DNA of 64,000 bases from Candidatus Jettenia sp. AMX2 (lineage in GTDB: Bacteria > Planctomycetota > Brocadiia > Brocadiales > Brocadiaceae), in assembly GCA_030583665.1 (NCBI GenBank), contig CP129469.1, positions 1,364,001 to 1,428,000 on the forward strand. The letters run 5' to 3'. Position 1 is the stretch's first letter. Each line of letters starts with the position of its first letter. Below are positions 7,506-18,600 of this stretch, one piece after another. A model generated the notes under the pieces. That model searched no databases and had not been told where the DNA came from. It saw nothing but the letters and a program-made list of their open reading frames with translations. The position numbers and the translations under genes are program-made.

Positions 7506-9911
7506 ATGGCTATTAAAAATCAGGAGGCCTTACATGAACGGGCAAATAGCATGGCAGCAAAGGGTCTTAACGGGATTAAACTGGTACTCGTAACTTTGCA
7601 TCCATCCACAAATCCCGCCGAAACGCATCTGGAGGTTCACTTTTACAACAACCATGAGATAGCAAATATTCTGGCTGATCTCAAAGATCCTAAATTGATA
7701 TTTCCCATTACAGGCGGACAGAGAATTCCTGCAGGCCCGGGTACAGATCAGGTAAAGGTCGTGTCTTTATCAGGAAACCCCGCCGATAATTTCCTGATAC
7801 TGACAGTAGCTCCCGTAGGAGACTACACAACATACACCTTGCATGTTGATTATCAAAATATCGACCTTATCTTTAATGAAATCAATTTCAAGTTCCGTCC
7901 CGGATGCTTCAATCTCTGTGCCCCTGAATGGGAGTCAGCACCTGAACCTGAAGGAGATCCGGTAATCGATTATCTCGCGAAGGATTATGATTCCTTTAAG
8001 CATACTATGATTACTGCAATGATGGAACGTGTGCCTGGGTGGGAGCCAACCAGTGAAGCTGATCTCGACCAGGTTATACTGGAGATGTTCAGTGTTGCGG
8101 CAGATGAACTGAGCGATTATCAGGACAGGGTAATGAATGAGGCATACCTTGGGACTGCCCGTAAACGTGTTTCCCTGGCCAGACATGCCAGGTTGATGGA
8201 CTATCATATCCATCAGGGCAATCAGGCAAGCACCTTGCTGGCTTTAAAAGTGGCCGATGGCGAAGAATTTGATTTAGAGAAAGGTTTTATGGTTTGGGCC
8301 GGGGATGATACGAATAGTCCATCTTCGGTTGTCTTCGTAACGAAGAAAAAACAACATATGCACCATCTGTTTAATCAAATGGGACTATATACATGGAGTG
8401 ATTCGATCCCGGCTTTGAAGGCAGGCAGCGTCACGGCTGACCTGAAACTCAACGTTGGGGGAGAGGCAGCGGCAAACACAGTTCGTGATTTCATTCGTAA
8501 TGGAACGGTTACCCACCTTCTGGTACAGGAATGGCTTAATCCGGCGACAGGTAAGGAAGCGGGCAGGGATCCCGCAAAAAGACAGATTCTGAAACTTCTG
8601 CCCGGAGAAGAAGGGACTGTGACAATGAAAGACCCGCTCACCGGACAATGGTTTGTACGGATCCGGTGGGAAGAAAAAGATAAACTGAAAAGTAATTACT
8701 GTTTCACCGTGAACTGCCCACATGGAAAAGCAGAAAATATCTCCCTTTTCCATGGGAATCTTGTTATGGTCTGTCATGGTCGTCCGGCAGGGACGGTATT
8801 CAGAGAGGAGGGAACGATACTGAGTCCCGGTGAATTTTATTACGAAAGAACAAAAAGATGGGGAACGGTCTGCAGGCTGCCGGAAGGACCGCTTGCTTAC
8901 CAGGAGTCTACTCCGGGAGGAGAGTTTCCTCCGGAATCAACGCTCACGGTTGAAGTTGAGACCCCTGGTAGTGGCCGTGACAAATGGGATGAAGTTATCA
9001 GCCTTGTTCACAGTGATGACAGTGATGAACACGGTGATCATTTCATTGCAGAGACTGACGAAGAAGGAAGAAGTCTCGTCCGTTTTGGAAATGGCATGCA
9101 TGGCAGAAAACTGCCGGAAGGAGCCGTTGTCTACTGTTCCTATCAGACAGGCAGGGGTACGGATGGCAATATTGGCGCCGATAAGCTGATGCATTATGAT
9201 AAAACGGTCTTTCCCAAAATAGAAGAATGCTGGAATCCCCTTGATGTGTCCAATGGCAGGGACCCAGAGCCTGTTAAAGAGATTATCCGGAGGGTACCCG
9301 AAGCCTACCGATTCCGTCAATTACGGGCAGTTACCCTCAAAGATTATGAAGACCGTGCCGAAGAACTTCCCGATGTCTCAAGGGCTGCAGCCAGATATGC
9401 ATGGACTGGAAGCTGGAGGACTGTTCAGATCGCTGTTGATCCTGCAGGAACAGCAGTGTTTACTGAGGAACTGAGGGAAAAGATCGCCCGGTACCTCGAC
9501 GCAGTCAGGCTAATCGGTGAAGACCTTGAAATACGGCCCCCGCTGTTTGTTCCTTTAAAAATACATGTCTCACTCTGCATACATCCGGATTACTGGCCTG
9601 AGGATATAAAAGAGATCCTTGAACAGGAGTTTTCCGGTGGCTTTACGCCGGATGGCAGGATGGGGTTTTTTCATCCTGACCTGTGGACATTCGGACAGGA
9701 ACTCAGGACAAGCCAGATTACCGGACGTGTACAGACAATCAGGGGGGTTGATCATGTGATTTCAGTGATCATGCATCGCTGGAGTGAAGCGACGCCTGGC
9801 GTTGAAGGTATCATAACAGTACGGGCAAATGAGATTATCCAGGTCAGAAATGACCGCGATCATATTGAAAAGGGATTTATCTTTTTTGATGTGAGGGGAG
9901 GTCGCCAATGA
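7506..9911 (+). CDS. Baseplate J-type protein (Pvc11-like)
   Basis: An 801-residue putative baseplate assembly protein. Recognisable parts are the segment CAPEWESAPEPEGDPVIDYL followed by AKDYDSFKHTMI near residues 145-165, EMFSVAADELSDYQDRVMNEAYLGTA near 195-220, VRFGNGMHGRKLPEGA near 520, and the gpJ-like end (VSRAAARYAW, TSQITGRVQTIRGVDHV). The family forms the outer wedge ring. I prefer the ATG at 7506 over the upstream in-frame ATG at 7485, which would overlap the gp25 gene. It overlaps the next gene by four bases (ATGA). Confidence 0.88.
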   Translation: MAIKNQEALHERANSMAAKGLNGIKLVLVTLHPSTNPAETHLEVHFYNNHEIANILADLKDPKLIFPITGGQRIPAGPGTDQVKVVSLSGNPADNFLILTVAPVGDYTTYTLHVDYQNIDLIFNEINFKFRPGCFNLCAPEWESAPEPEGDPVIDYLAKDYDSFKHTMITAMMERVPGWEPTSEADLDQVILEMFSVAADELSDYQDRVMNEAYLGTARKRVSLARHARLMDYHIHQGNQASTLLALKVADGEEFDLEKGFMVWAGDDTNSPSSVVFVTKKKQHMHHLFNQMGLYTWSDSIPALKAGSVTADLKLNVGGEAAANTVRDFIRNGTVTHLLVQEWLNPATGKEAGRDPAKRQILKLLPGEEGTVTMKDPLTGQWFVRIRWEEKDKLKSNYCFTVNCPHGKAENISLFHGNLVMVCHGRPAGTVFREEGTILSPGEFYYERTKRWGTVCRLPEGPLAYQESTPGGEFPPESTLTVEVETPGSGRDKWDEVISLVHSDDSDEHGDHFIAETDEEGRSLVRFGNGMHGRKLPEGAVVYCSYQTGRGTDGNIGADKLMHYDKTVFPKIEECWNPLDVSNGRDPEPVKEIIRRVPEAYRFRQLRAVTLKDYEDRAEELPDVSRAAARYAWTGSWRTVQIAVDPAGTAVFTEELREKIARYLDAVRLIGEDLEIRPPLFVPLKIHVSLCIHPDYWPEDIKEILEQEFSGGFTPDGRMGFFHPDLWTFGQELRTSQITGRVQTIRGVDHVISVIMHRWSEATPGVEGIITVRANEIIQVRNDRDHIEKGFIFFDVRGGRQ

Positions 9912-12520
9912 ATCCTGATTGCCGCAATGACTGTCTTGAACCGGCTATTTTCCCAAAAAAGATACAGAACAGGCCAGGTTTGCCTTATATAAATTACCGT
10001 ATCGGCACCTATTCCGGTTTCCGGGAAGCCCTGCTCCGGAACCTGAATAAGAATGCCCTGCTTTCGGGCTGGACCCACAGAGGACCGGATGACCCCGGTA
10101 TCGCCCTGCTTGAAGGGGCATCTGTGCTTGGTGATATCCTGACATTTTATCAGGAACTCTATGCCAATGAAGCATATTTGAGGACTGCGCAGTGGAGAGA
10201 GAGCATCGCCGATCTCGTAAAACTTTTGGGTTATCGCCTCTCACCGGGCTTAGGCGGCAAGGCCACATTCGCCTTCGAGGTAAAGGGTGATAAACCGGTA
10301 AGTATTCCGAAGGGGTTTCCACTGAAGGCACAATTGGAGGGATTGGAACAGGCAGCGGAATTTGAGACGGTGAAAGAGATAATAGCATATCCGGCTTTCA
10401 GTAAGTTCAATCTCTATCGTCCTTTCCACTTTCCAAATATTGCTACCGGAAACACAGGATTTTCTGTTGAGACATCGGTCCTGAGAAATGCCGGGATAAC
10501 TTTGAACGAGGGTGACCGCCTGATGCTCGTAGCATCGTCCTCTGATCCAACAACTAAAAATCAGATTGCAGTTGTGACCAAAACCAGTGAACGCTTTGAC
10601 CGGACAGAAATAATGATTGAGGGGAGCTGGCAGGGGGGATGGGCAGGAGCACAGATATCAGCATACAAACTGGGAAGATCATTCCGTTATTTCGGATACA
10701 ATGCTCCACCAAAAGAGACCCTGATTGTAAATAATGAAGTTGTTCAGAACGACGTATCTTTTTCCAGACGTGTAGGACTGCCGCATGGTATATATATGGC
10801 GTACCTGCATGGCAGATATTATCCTTTGCCTAACGTAAACTCTTTCCCATTAGACCAGCAGGCAGAAGACATCTCTGTTGGTTCGGTACTGTTGGTAACC
10901 CTCCGGCTGAGCGCTGACACTTCAAGGATTGGGGGGTACCACTTTTTTGAACGGAGAATCACAAAGGTTACTACGGCCACTCTTACAATCGGCTCCCTTA
11001 CCGGCGGTGCAACGGTACTTGAACTGGACAGCGTTGTCGCTCTTCCATCAGCGACACCGCCCCTGCTCTTTACCGATATCCGCACCGTGGAGTTCCATGA
11101 AGTGGTTGGTCCAAGGCTCATGTTGAAATCAGCTATTGAGCCGTTGGTTACGTCTGACAAAACGCATCTTTATTATTTTGGTGATGCTGTTTCCTATCAG
11201 CAGCTTCATCATCGTTCCGTTCGGATTGTCCGCAACAAACAGGTTGAGCAGGCAATACTGACTATTGATAGCAGCAGTCTGCCTTCCGATGCAGAACCGG
11301 CATTGAGGCCTGTTACGCTAAATCCGCAGTTACAGGTATTTACCCACGACGATTTTCCCTTTGATAAGCCAACGATAACTATTTATGGAAATCTTGCTGA
11401 AGCAACCCAGGGGAAGACAGAGAATGAGGCCATTCTCGGGAATGGTGACAACAGGCAGACCTTCCAGACCTTCAAGCTGACGAAGGCGCCTTTAACATAT
11501 CACAACTCAGCGGGGGAGACTCCGCCGGCAGTGCCGGAATTACAGATCTATGTGAATGACCGTCTGTGGAGGAGGGTGCCTTCTTTTTTCAACCGGGGAG
11601 AAAAAGAAGAAATCTATATAGTTCGTGAAGATGCTAATGGCGACAGCTGGGTGCAGTTTGGCGACGGAAAGACAGGGGAACGGCTTCCATCAGGATTAAA
11701 GAACGTGATTGCCAGGTATCGGACAGGCACAGGGGCGTATGGGCCAATAAAAGAGGGTGCCACAGCACAGCCAGGCGGTAAGCTTGACCGGCTCGATAAG
11801 ATTCAATTACCCGGGGTTGTTTCCGGAGGTGCTGAACCTGAAACCGGTGATAATGCCAGAGAGGCTGCTCCGGGAAAGATACAGAGCCTTGGCAGGCTTG
11901 TCAGTCTAAAGGACTATGAAATCGAAGCCCTTGCAATCTCAGGCGTCTCAAAAGCATCTGCTGCATGGGAGTTAAAAGACAATGTTCCGGCGGTGGTTAT
12001 GACGGTACTGATGGAGACAGGACGCGATAAAGAGATCAGTGAGGTAAGGCGTATTTTAAACCACTACAATACGTGTCGTGGAACGCAGCGTTTCCCGATA
12101 ATCGTCTATCAGGGCAAACTCCGGTATGTTTATACTGATATTGTTTTTGGCCACGACCCTTCTTTTCGTGAAGAATTGGTGAGAAAAGCGGTAAAAGAAG
12201 CATTGGGTGTGTCCGGAGATGAAAGTAACGACTTTGACGGCTCAAGGGGTTTATTCGGGCTTTTCAAACGCAGGTTCGGGGAAAGGGAATACGCTTCCAG
12301 GATAGAGGGGACAGTTCAGAATGTAAAAGGTGTTGTGTGGGCAAAGGTTACAGCGCTGGGCGTGCTTGAAGAATCAGAAGATCCTACAAAACTAACCCTT
12401 CCTTCAGAACCGAAACCATTAAAACCGGTCGTCTCCTGTGATAACTTGTCCATCCTCAGCTTGTACAAGAATCATATTCAATTGAGCGTATCCAGGACCG
12501 AATCTAAGGAGGTCTGTTAA
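9908..12520 (+). CDS. Second baseplate J-type protein (Pvc12-like)
   Basis: An 870-residue putative baseplate assembly protein. It carries the family phrases GPDDPGIALLEGASVLGDILTFYQELYANEAYLRTA split across residues 60-95, RLVSLKDYEIEALAISGVSKASAAW near 660-685, and WVQFGDGKTGERLPSG near 590. In Afp/Pvc the two J-like proteins form a heteromeric wedge, which fits the tandem arrangement. It overlaps the previous gene by four bases and the next start follows after one base. Length is at the upper end for the family because of an inserted beta-rich region in the middle third. Confidence 0.87.
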   Translation: MNPDCRNDCLEPAIFPKKIQNRPGLPYINYRIGTYSGFREALLRNLNKNALLSGWTHRGPDDPGIALLEGASVLGDILTFYQELYANEAYLRTAQWRESIADLVKLLGYRLSPGLGGKATFAFEVKGDKPVSIPKGFPLKAQLEGLEQAAEFETVKEIIAYPAFSKFNLYRPFHFPNIATGNTGFSVETSVLRNAGITLNEGDRLMLVASSSDPTTKNQIAVVTKTSERFDRTEIMIEGSWQGGWAGAQISAYKLGRSFRYFGYNAPPKETLIVNNEVVQNDVSFSRRVGLPHGIYMAYLHGRYYPLPNVNSFPLDQQAEDISVGSVLLVTLRLSADTSRIGGYHFFERRITKVTTATLTIGSLTGGATVLELDSVVALPSATPPLLFTDIRTVEFHEVVGPRLMLKSAIEPLVTSDKTHLYYFGDAVSYQQLHHRSVRIVRNKQVEQAILTIDSSSLPSDAEPALRPVTLNPQLQVFTHDDFPFDKPTITIYGNLAEATQGKTENEAILGNGDNRQTFQTFKLTKAPLTYHNSAGETPPAVPELQIYVNDRLWRRVPSFFNRGEKEEIYIVREDANGDSWVQFGDGKTGERLPSGLKNVIARYRTGTGAYGPIKEGATAQPGGKLDRLDKIQLPGVVSGGAEPETGDNAREAAPGKIQSLGRLVSLKDYEIEALAISGVSKASAAWELKDNVPAVVMTVLMETGRDKEISEVRRILNHYNTCRGTQRFPIIVYQGKLRYVYTDIVFGHDPSFREELVRKAVKEALGVSGDESNDFDGSRGLFGLFKRRFGEREYASRIEGTVQNVKGVVWAKVTALGVLEESEDPTKLTLPSEPKPLKPVVSCDNLSILSLYKNHIQLSVSRTESKEVC

Positions 12521-12521
12521 A

Positions 12522-14987
12522 ATGGCAGAAAAACGTGTGAACCTGTACGACCGGCTTCCGGAGATTTACAGGATAAAGGATGCTGAGCAACAGCCTCCCG
12601 GTCAGCTTAAGAGCTACCTTTCTCTGGTTGAAGAGATTTTTGGAGAGATTCATGAAAACATTGAATCCCTCTATCACGATCTCTTCATTGAAACCTGCGA
12701 CGGCTGGGTAATCCCATACATCGGTGACCTGCTTGGCACAAGCCATTTAAAAGGTGACCCCTGGACGCTGAGGGCAGATGTTGCGGATACCATAGCGCTT
12801 CGGCGGCGCAAAGGCACCCTTAGTGCAATAGAGCTACTTACCTATAATTTGACAAAATGGGGTGTTTACTGCGTTGAGTTGAGAGAAAATCTACTCTGGA
12901 ATCAGCATCTGAATCATCAGCGGCCTGATAGGGGAGGCAATCCGCCTTATGGCCTTCCGGCCGGGACAATGCCTTCCGGGATTGCAAGGAAACCGGCAGT
13001 CAGGCACAGGGTTATCAGAGGAGGAACGGTGACACTCAGAGACCCTGCAATGCTCAGCCTGCTTAATACACCATTTGACCCCTTTGCACATGCTGCGGAT
13101 GTTAAACCTCCTGCATACGGAAGCATCAGGTATAATCTTCCCAATCTTGCGGTCTTTTTGTGGAGGTTGGAGGCTTACAGGGTTGCAGTATCAAAGCCTG
13201 TGTCGCGAGAGGTGCATCCCAGGGATGCGTCAATTGATCTGACGAAGTTTCCGGATGCCGCAGCCCGCATTGCACGGTTTGAAGTTCATCCTCTGGGTGA
13301 ACCGGTCAGGCTCTTCAATACCCACCGGTTTGATTTATTTAACAGAAAGCGGACGGGCGTTGACAAATTAAATATCAACCGCATTGCTCCTGCTATTTCA
13401 CAGATCGATGAGACACCCTGCCCGATTCCTCTTGCCCGCCTGAATGAGCATACCCCGGCAGGTGCTCCAGAAAAATACGTGACTGTTGAAACCTACGACG
13501 AGACAAACCCAATTCAGGGATTAGATATATCCGATGTTGGTCTTCAACTTCATTTACCGGACTCCACATTTCCCGGACAAATCTGGCCAAAACCAAAGGA
13601 TCCGCAAGACTGGTCAATCCGGGGGGCAAACCTTTGTGCCTGGGAGGCAGGTTTACAGCTGCCCCTCATGAATCGTGAAGTCGCCATCGATCCGGTTATC
13701 GGCAGAATCGCTATCGGTGTCGATACGGATGATGAAGGAAATGCCCTGAAGGAACATCTGTTGCTTACCTACACCTATGGCGCAGTGGGACCGGCAGGTG
13801 CCCATCCGATATCGCGTCCTTCCGCACCAAAAGAATGGAAAGGCGAGCCGGTCATCGCAAAACAGGTGAAGTATCACGAGGATAAAGATGGTCTGGTGAA
13901 GGCCCTTGATAACATTCATGAACTGAATAATCCGGTTGTAATCGAAATCAATGACAGCATGACTCATGAATTTGACCCTGGCGCCGTCGCAGGAACGATA
14001 GACGAAGACGGGGGGCCAAATGTGAGATTGAACCGGTCGCTTATTATTCGTGCCTCTGATAGCCAGAGACCTGTAATCAGGCTTGCCCGTCCGCTGCGTT
14101 TTCGGCCGGCAAATGTCAAAGGCACAAATGATGAAGAACAAAAACAGTTTGATGCTGTCATGTCCAATCTTACCGTCAGGCTTGAGGGTCTGTATATCAC
14201 ACGGGGTGATACATTTCCAGCAGGAGAACCGCTTGTTGCGAGAGCTGCTTTACATAGCCTGGAGGTTATTGACTGTACCCTTGATCCGGGAGGTTCAAAG
14301 AAACTTGATGGGACGGCGGAAGGGTCACGTACACCAATTCAAACCTCAATGAGACTGAGAGTGCCATATGGATTCGCTGGTGCGGATGAGGAAGAGGCAT
14401 TCAATCAAACGCCGGAAATATTTCTCCAGCGCGCCATTACAGGACCGCTATTCATTGATACGGGCTATCTTCTCTTTATTACCGCCTCTGTTATAGATGC
14501 CGGGAGCGGGGTTAATGATGACCCGGCAACTGCGTCATTTGCAATTTCAGGCGCTGGCGCTGTCCCTTCTTCCTTATGGGGGCCGCCGGCACAAGTGAAC
14601 GAAATTACTGTTTTTGGCCGTATGCGTGTTGAAAGTATTAGTGGCAGAGGGGGAATATGGGTGCATGCGCTGGAAGCGCTGGATAATCAAAAGGGTTGTA
14701 TAAAATTCAGCTATTTTTCGGGAAGGGGTGACCGTATTCCTCAGAATCACGGCTGTGTAAAGGGGACTGAGGCCAACCTGCGATTTGTGAGTGAGGTATT
14801 TGGAAATCCTGCATACGGACAACTTGCACATACAGCCGATTTCAGGATTCTGGAAAGAGGGCCGAACGATGATGCCATGGGCGCCTTTGGTTTTCTCCTG
14901 GAAGCGCACAAGTGGCGAAATATCCAAATCCGGTACCGGGAATTTATGCCTGTAGGGATACGGCCGATCCTGATACCGGTAACGTGA
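12522..14987 (+). CDS. Tail protein I-like baseplate/fibre adaptor with long C-terminal extension
   Basis: An 821-residue protein. The N-terminal 130 residues match tail protein I (P2 gpI-like) as found in eCIS: NLYDRLPEIYR, YLSLVEEIFGEIHENIESLY, ETCDGWVIPYIGDLLG and IALRRRKGTLSAIELL. The remaining ~650 residues are beta-rich. Part of this region (430-640) reads like a parallel beta-helix, with NPVVIEIN, SLIIRASD and LYITRGDTF strand patterns. The family links baseplate wedges to tail fibres. It is the last gene of the compact run before a 630-base gap. Confidence 0.8.
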   Translation: MAEKRVNLYDRLPEIYRIKDAEQQPPGQLKSYLSLVEEIFGEIHENIESLYHDLFIETCDGWVIPYIGDLLGTSHLKGDPWTLRADVADTIALRRRKGTLSAIELLTYNLTKWGVYCVELRENLLWNQHLNHQRPDRGGNPPYGLPAGTMPSGIARKPAVRHRVIRGGTVTLRDPAMLSLLNTPFDPFAHAADVKPPAYGSIRYNLPNLAVFLWRLEAYRVAVSKPVSREVHPRDASIDLTKFPDAAARIARFEVHPLGEPVRLFNTHRFDLFNRKRTGVDKLNINRIAPAISQIDETPCPIPLARLNEHTPAGAPEKYVTVETYDETNPIQGLDISDVGLQLHLPDSTFPGQIWPKPKDPQDWSIRGANLCAWEAGLQLPLMNREVAIDPVIGRIAIGVDTDDEGNALKEHLLLTYTYGAVGPAGAHPISRPSAPKEWKGEPVIAKQVKYHEDKDGLVKALDNIHELNNPVVIEINDSMTHEFDPGAVAGTIDEDGGPNVRLNRSLIIRASDSQRPVIRLARPLRFRPANVKGTNDEEQKQFDAVMSNLTVRLEGLYITRGDTFPAGEPLVARAALHSLEVIDCTLDPGGSKKLDGTAEGSRTPIQTSMRLRVPYGFAGADEEEAFNQTPEIFLQRAITGPLFIDTGYLLFITASVIDAGSGVNDDPATASFAISGAGAVPSSLWGPPAQVNEITVFGRMRVESISGRGGIWVHALEALDNQKGCIKFSYFSGRGDRIPQNHGCVKGTEANLRFVSEVFGNPAYGQLAHTADFRILERGPNDDAMGAFGFLLEAHKWRNIQIRYREFMPVGIRPILIPVT

Positions 14988-15621
14988 AAGCCGTTGACCG
15001 CAGATTACATAGTGTGGCGTATAACAGCGACTAAAGAGATTTTAACAACGAAGGGTACGGAGTACATAAAGAAGGACATAGTTTAAATAGCATAGGAATT
15101 TCAAAGTCATGTAGGGTGGGCATTGCCCACTGAAAAAATAGGATATATGTCAATCTGTACTACTATCCATCAACGTCTTGTTTTTTATGCTTGTTTTTCC
15201 AAAATACATAATCGTAAGGCAAAGGCAATGACCAGATAAGGCTTACGTAATGTTTTTGGCATTGAGTATTTTGTCATTTGAAATTGTTTCGAATTTCGAA
15301 ATTCAAATTTCGAATTTGGCTGCGCCAAGCCCGAAGGGCTGACATGATTATAGTAAATGAACAAACAAAAACCAATAACCCCGAAGGGGTGGCATGATTG
15401 TAAGATGATCGTGGGTTTCCTATGTCACCCCTTCGGGGTTAGAAATCTTTTGTATGACTTTTGCTATAATCATGACATCCCTTCGGGATTAGAAAAAAAT
15501 AAATCGTAATAGTCCACCGCAAAGGCGCAAAGAACGCATTTGAAATTGTTTCGTATTTCGAATTTAGTTGCGGCCAAAGGCCGCGCCAGGCACTCTGTGG
15601 TTTAAATATGAGGAGATGATC
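14988..15621. repeat. Intergenic repeat cluster (CCCCGAAGGGG family)
   Basis: A stretch of 630 bases with no gene. It contains four copies of a unit built from a short palindrome plus TGNCATGATTATAG: direct copies near 15329-15353 and 15377-15402, and inverted copies near 15422-15442 and 15463-15492. A GTAGGGTGGGCATTGCCCAC unit sits near 15112-15131. Two copies of the phrase GAAATTGTTTCG occur near 15280 and 15542. The fibre gene's ribosome binding site AGGAG is at 15611-15615. Confidence 0.75.
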
Positions 15622-18600
15622 ATGAAGGGTGATTTTTCAAAACCTGTCCTTGAACGAAGTGAAGGATCGAATTTCACTGAGAAAAAGAATTTTCATGGTG
15701 TCCTGCACCAGCAGGGCAGGGTCTTGCTTGACAGTGACTGGAATGCCCAGACTCAAATAATCAATGACTGGCAGGACACTGCTGGCAGAGATGTCATAGG
15801 TACAGGTGTTGCAGCGATACCATCTGACAAACCGGATGGGTTTAAAGTAATGAAGGCTGAAGTTGTCGGTGATCCTGCTGGTGATAAAGTAAAAATAACG
15901 GTAAAGACAGGAAGGGCATGGGCAGATGGTATTTTGGTAAACCTGAACGGGGAACCTGATGCTGAACGCACGGCTACCTACCTCCAGCCGCCAATTCAGG
16001 ATCCTCCTTTCGATGCATCCACGATCGGTAATTCGGTTCGCGATGCGGTCATTCTTGAGGTCTGGCGCGAAGAGATGAACGGTTTCCAGATGCCTGATGA
16101 ACTCATCGAGCCGGCACTGGGAGGGCCTGATACTACAGAGAGGATACACACGGCAAAGGTCTTCAGGCTCCTTAGACTACTGGAGGCCGGTGATACCTGT
16201 AATACGATTGGAGATAAACTCAAAGACGACCCCTCGAAGAAGGGGAAGCTGAAGGTCACCTTGCAGCCAACCAGGGAGATTGACGGAGAATGCCCTGTTG
16301 TTGAGGGTGGAGGATATACCGGATTCGAACACAACCTTTACCGCATAGAGATCGCGAAAGTGAAGAGTGGTTCCCCTGCGATGTTTAAGTGGTCACAGAT
16401 GAATGGCGGACTTGTTGGACGGGGAAGGTTTGATGATGCAAATAAAAAAGTCACTATTACTGCAAACCTGCAGGCGATAATTACCTCCGGACTGGATGGT
16501 TTTTACCTTGAGGCTGTTGAATATGATGCAGACTTTGGACATTGGAAAGTCACATACGGAGCAGAAGTAACCCTGAATAGTGACAACGAAATCGAATTGC
16601 CTGTAACGGAAATATTTGGTTCTGTTCCTCACTCTGATAAAACCGTTTTCTTCCGTCTATGGAATGGGATCAGGGCTATTGCTGATTTTCCCGAAGTAAC
16701 AGCGCCTGCAGAGCCAAATGAGTTGAGAGATGGAATCCGGCTGGAATTTGAAGACCCTTCCACTGCCAGCTATGTGGATGGCGATTACTGGATATTTCCC
16801 GTACGGGCAGGTGAAATAAAAAATGAAAAAATAGTAATAGGCAGAGAGTCTGGCGGAATAATCGTTGGAGAGCCTCCGGCAGGGATCGTTTACCATCGCG
16901 TACCGCTTGCAATACTGAACTGGAATAGTGAAAAAGATATCAGCTTTCATAAAAAAGAGATTCATGATTGCCGTGATATCTTCCGTCCGCTTACAAAACA
17001 ATCCGTATGCTGTACCATTACCGTTGGAGACGGGAAATCGAGCCATGGTGATTTTGACTCGATAGAAGAGGCATTGAGGCATCTTCCTGACTCAGGCGGA
17101 GAAATCTGTCTCCTGCCGGGCCTGCATCAAACAAATGCGCTTATTGAAGGGAAGAGTTATATTAAGATCAGGGGTTGCGATAAGAAAACCAAAGTCACTC
17201 CCGGAGAATCAAACCGGAAAGCGCCTGTTTTTCATGTAAAAGACTCAAAATACATCACCCTGGAGACTATGGACATGATTACCCTTGAAGGGACGGCTAT
17301 TTTATTAGAGGGTACAAATTCCGGAAAATTGCAGGAAGTTGAAATACATGGCAACAGGATACAGGCATATACCAATGCTGTCCGTGTTGAACAAGGGCAG
17401 AGAATTAATATTCACCATAATAAGATTCAAATGTGGGATAAGGAAGACGGTGATGTTGCTATCTATATGCAGGCAGAAGATAGTGTAATAGAACGCAACG
17501 ACATCAGCGTTATTCCGGCAGAGAGTGCTACTCCTCCTAAGGATGTTCCCGGTGCCGATGTCACCCCTGATCCGGCTGATCCTTGTGCGGATGCTGAAAA
17601 GATATACAGGAATATTCCTTTCTTTCTCAGTTATACAAATTGGGTCTGGAGTCTTCAGGCAGTCTTCATCCGGGCCGTTCTTCAGAAACCCCGGTTTAAA
17701 ACACCGGGAGGCATTCAGATCGGAGGGGAATCTGAAAGAATCAGAATCCATGAAAACCGGATTGCCGGAGGTTCATGGAATGGTATAACACTCGGGCATA
17801 TCCCCTCAGGATTGAATGATCTTATCAAAGATATCAGGAGAACCTACCATCTGAACCGGCTGTCAGCAGACAGATCAGGGATACTTCAAAATGAATTTAA
17901 ATCCTTTCTCTACCGTATAGATATCGGAGAAAACGAAATCCGGAACATGGGGCTTAATGGGATCGGTGTGGTAGGGTTTTTCAGTCTTGCCAGAATTGGT
18001 TTAATGGTTTCTGTCAGCGACCTTACTATTTACCGTAATTTTATTGAAAATTGTCTGCAACAGATCCCTGAAGAGATTCCGGCTATAATGGGAATGGAAA
18101 TGGGGTTTGGCGGGGTCTCGCTGTCAGACTGCGAAAATCTCATCGTTCGTGAAAATCGTATTGAGAATAACGGGACAAGTCACCTTGAGCCTGTATCGGG
18201 AATCTTTATCCTTCACGGGGAAAAGATTGATATTTCTGACAACCGTATTTTGAATAACGGACCCCGGATATCAGAAAATGATGCCAATGCAAGGCAAGGT
18301 ATGAGAGGCGGTATTGTAGTCGGGTTGAGCTTCAAAAGCGCATTTCTTGAACTATATGAAGAAAAAGAATACCTTTCTCCGGACGGTATTCCTGCGGTTA
18401 AGGTGCACGATAATATTGTGACACAGCCATTCGGACAGGCGCTCTTCATCATGACGCTCGGCCCTGTTTCGGTAATCGGAAACCACCTGACCTCACAGGG
18501 GGCTGATTTTCGGGTGAATCCCACATCGTTGCTCGCAGGATCTGTCTTTATTCTGAATTTCGGAGCTTCCAAAGACCTTGTCGGGCGGTTGCTTTCTTCT

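Noticed and set aside
9241-9474. 77-codon ORF inside the baseplate J gene
   Set aside because: Shadow frame of a well-supported conserved protein.
15329-15492. CRISPR-like array from repeated palindromes
   Set aside because: Repeats are in both orientations, unevenly spaced and of variable sequence. No cas genes are nearby.
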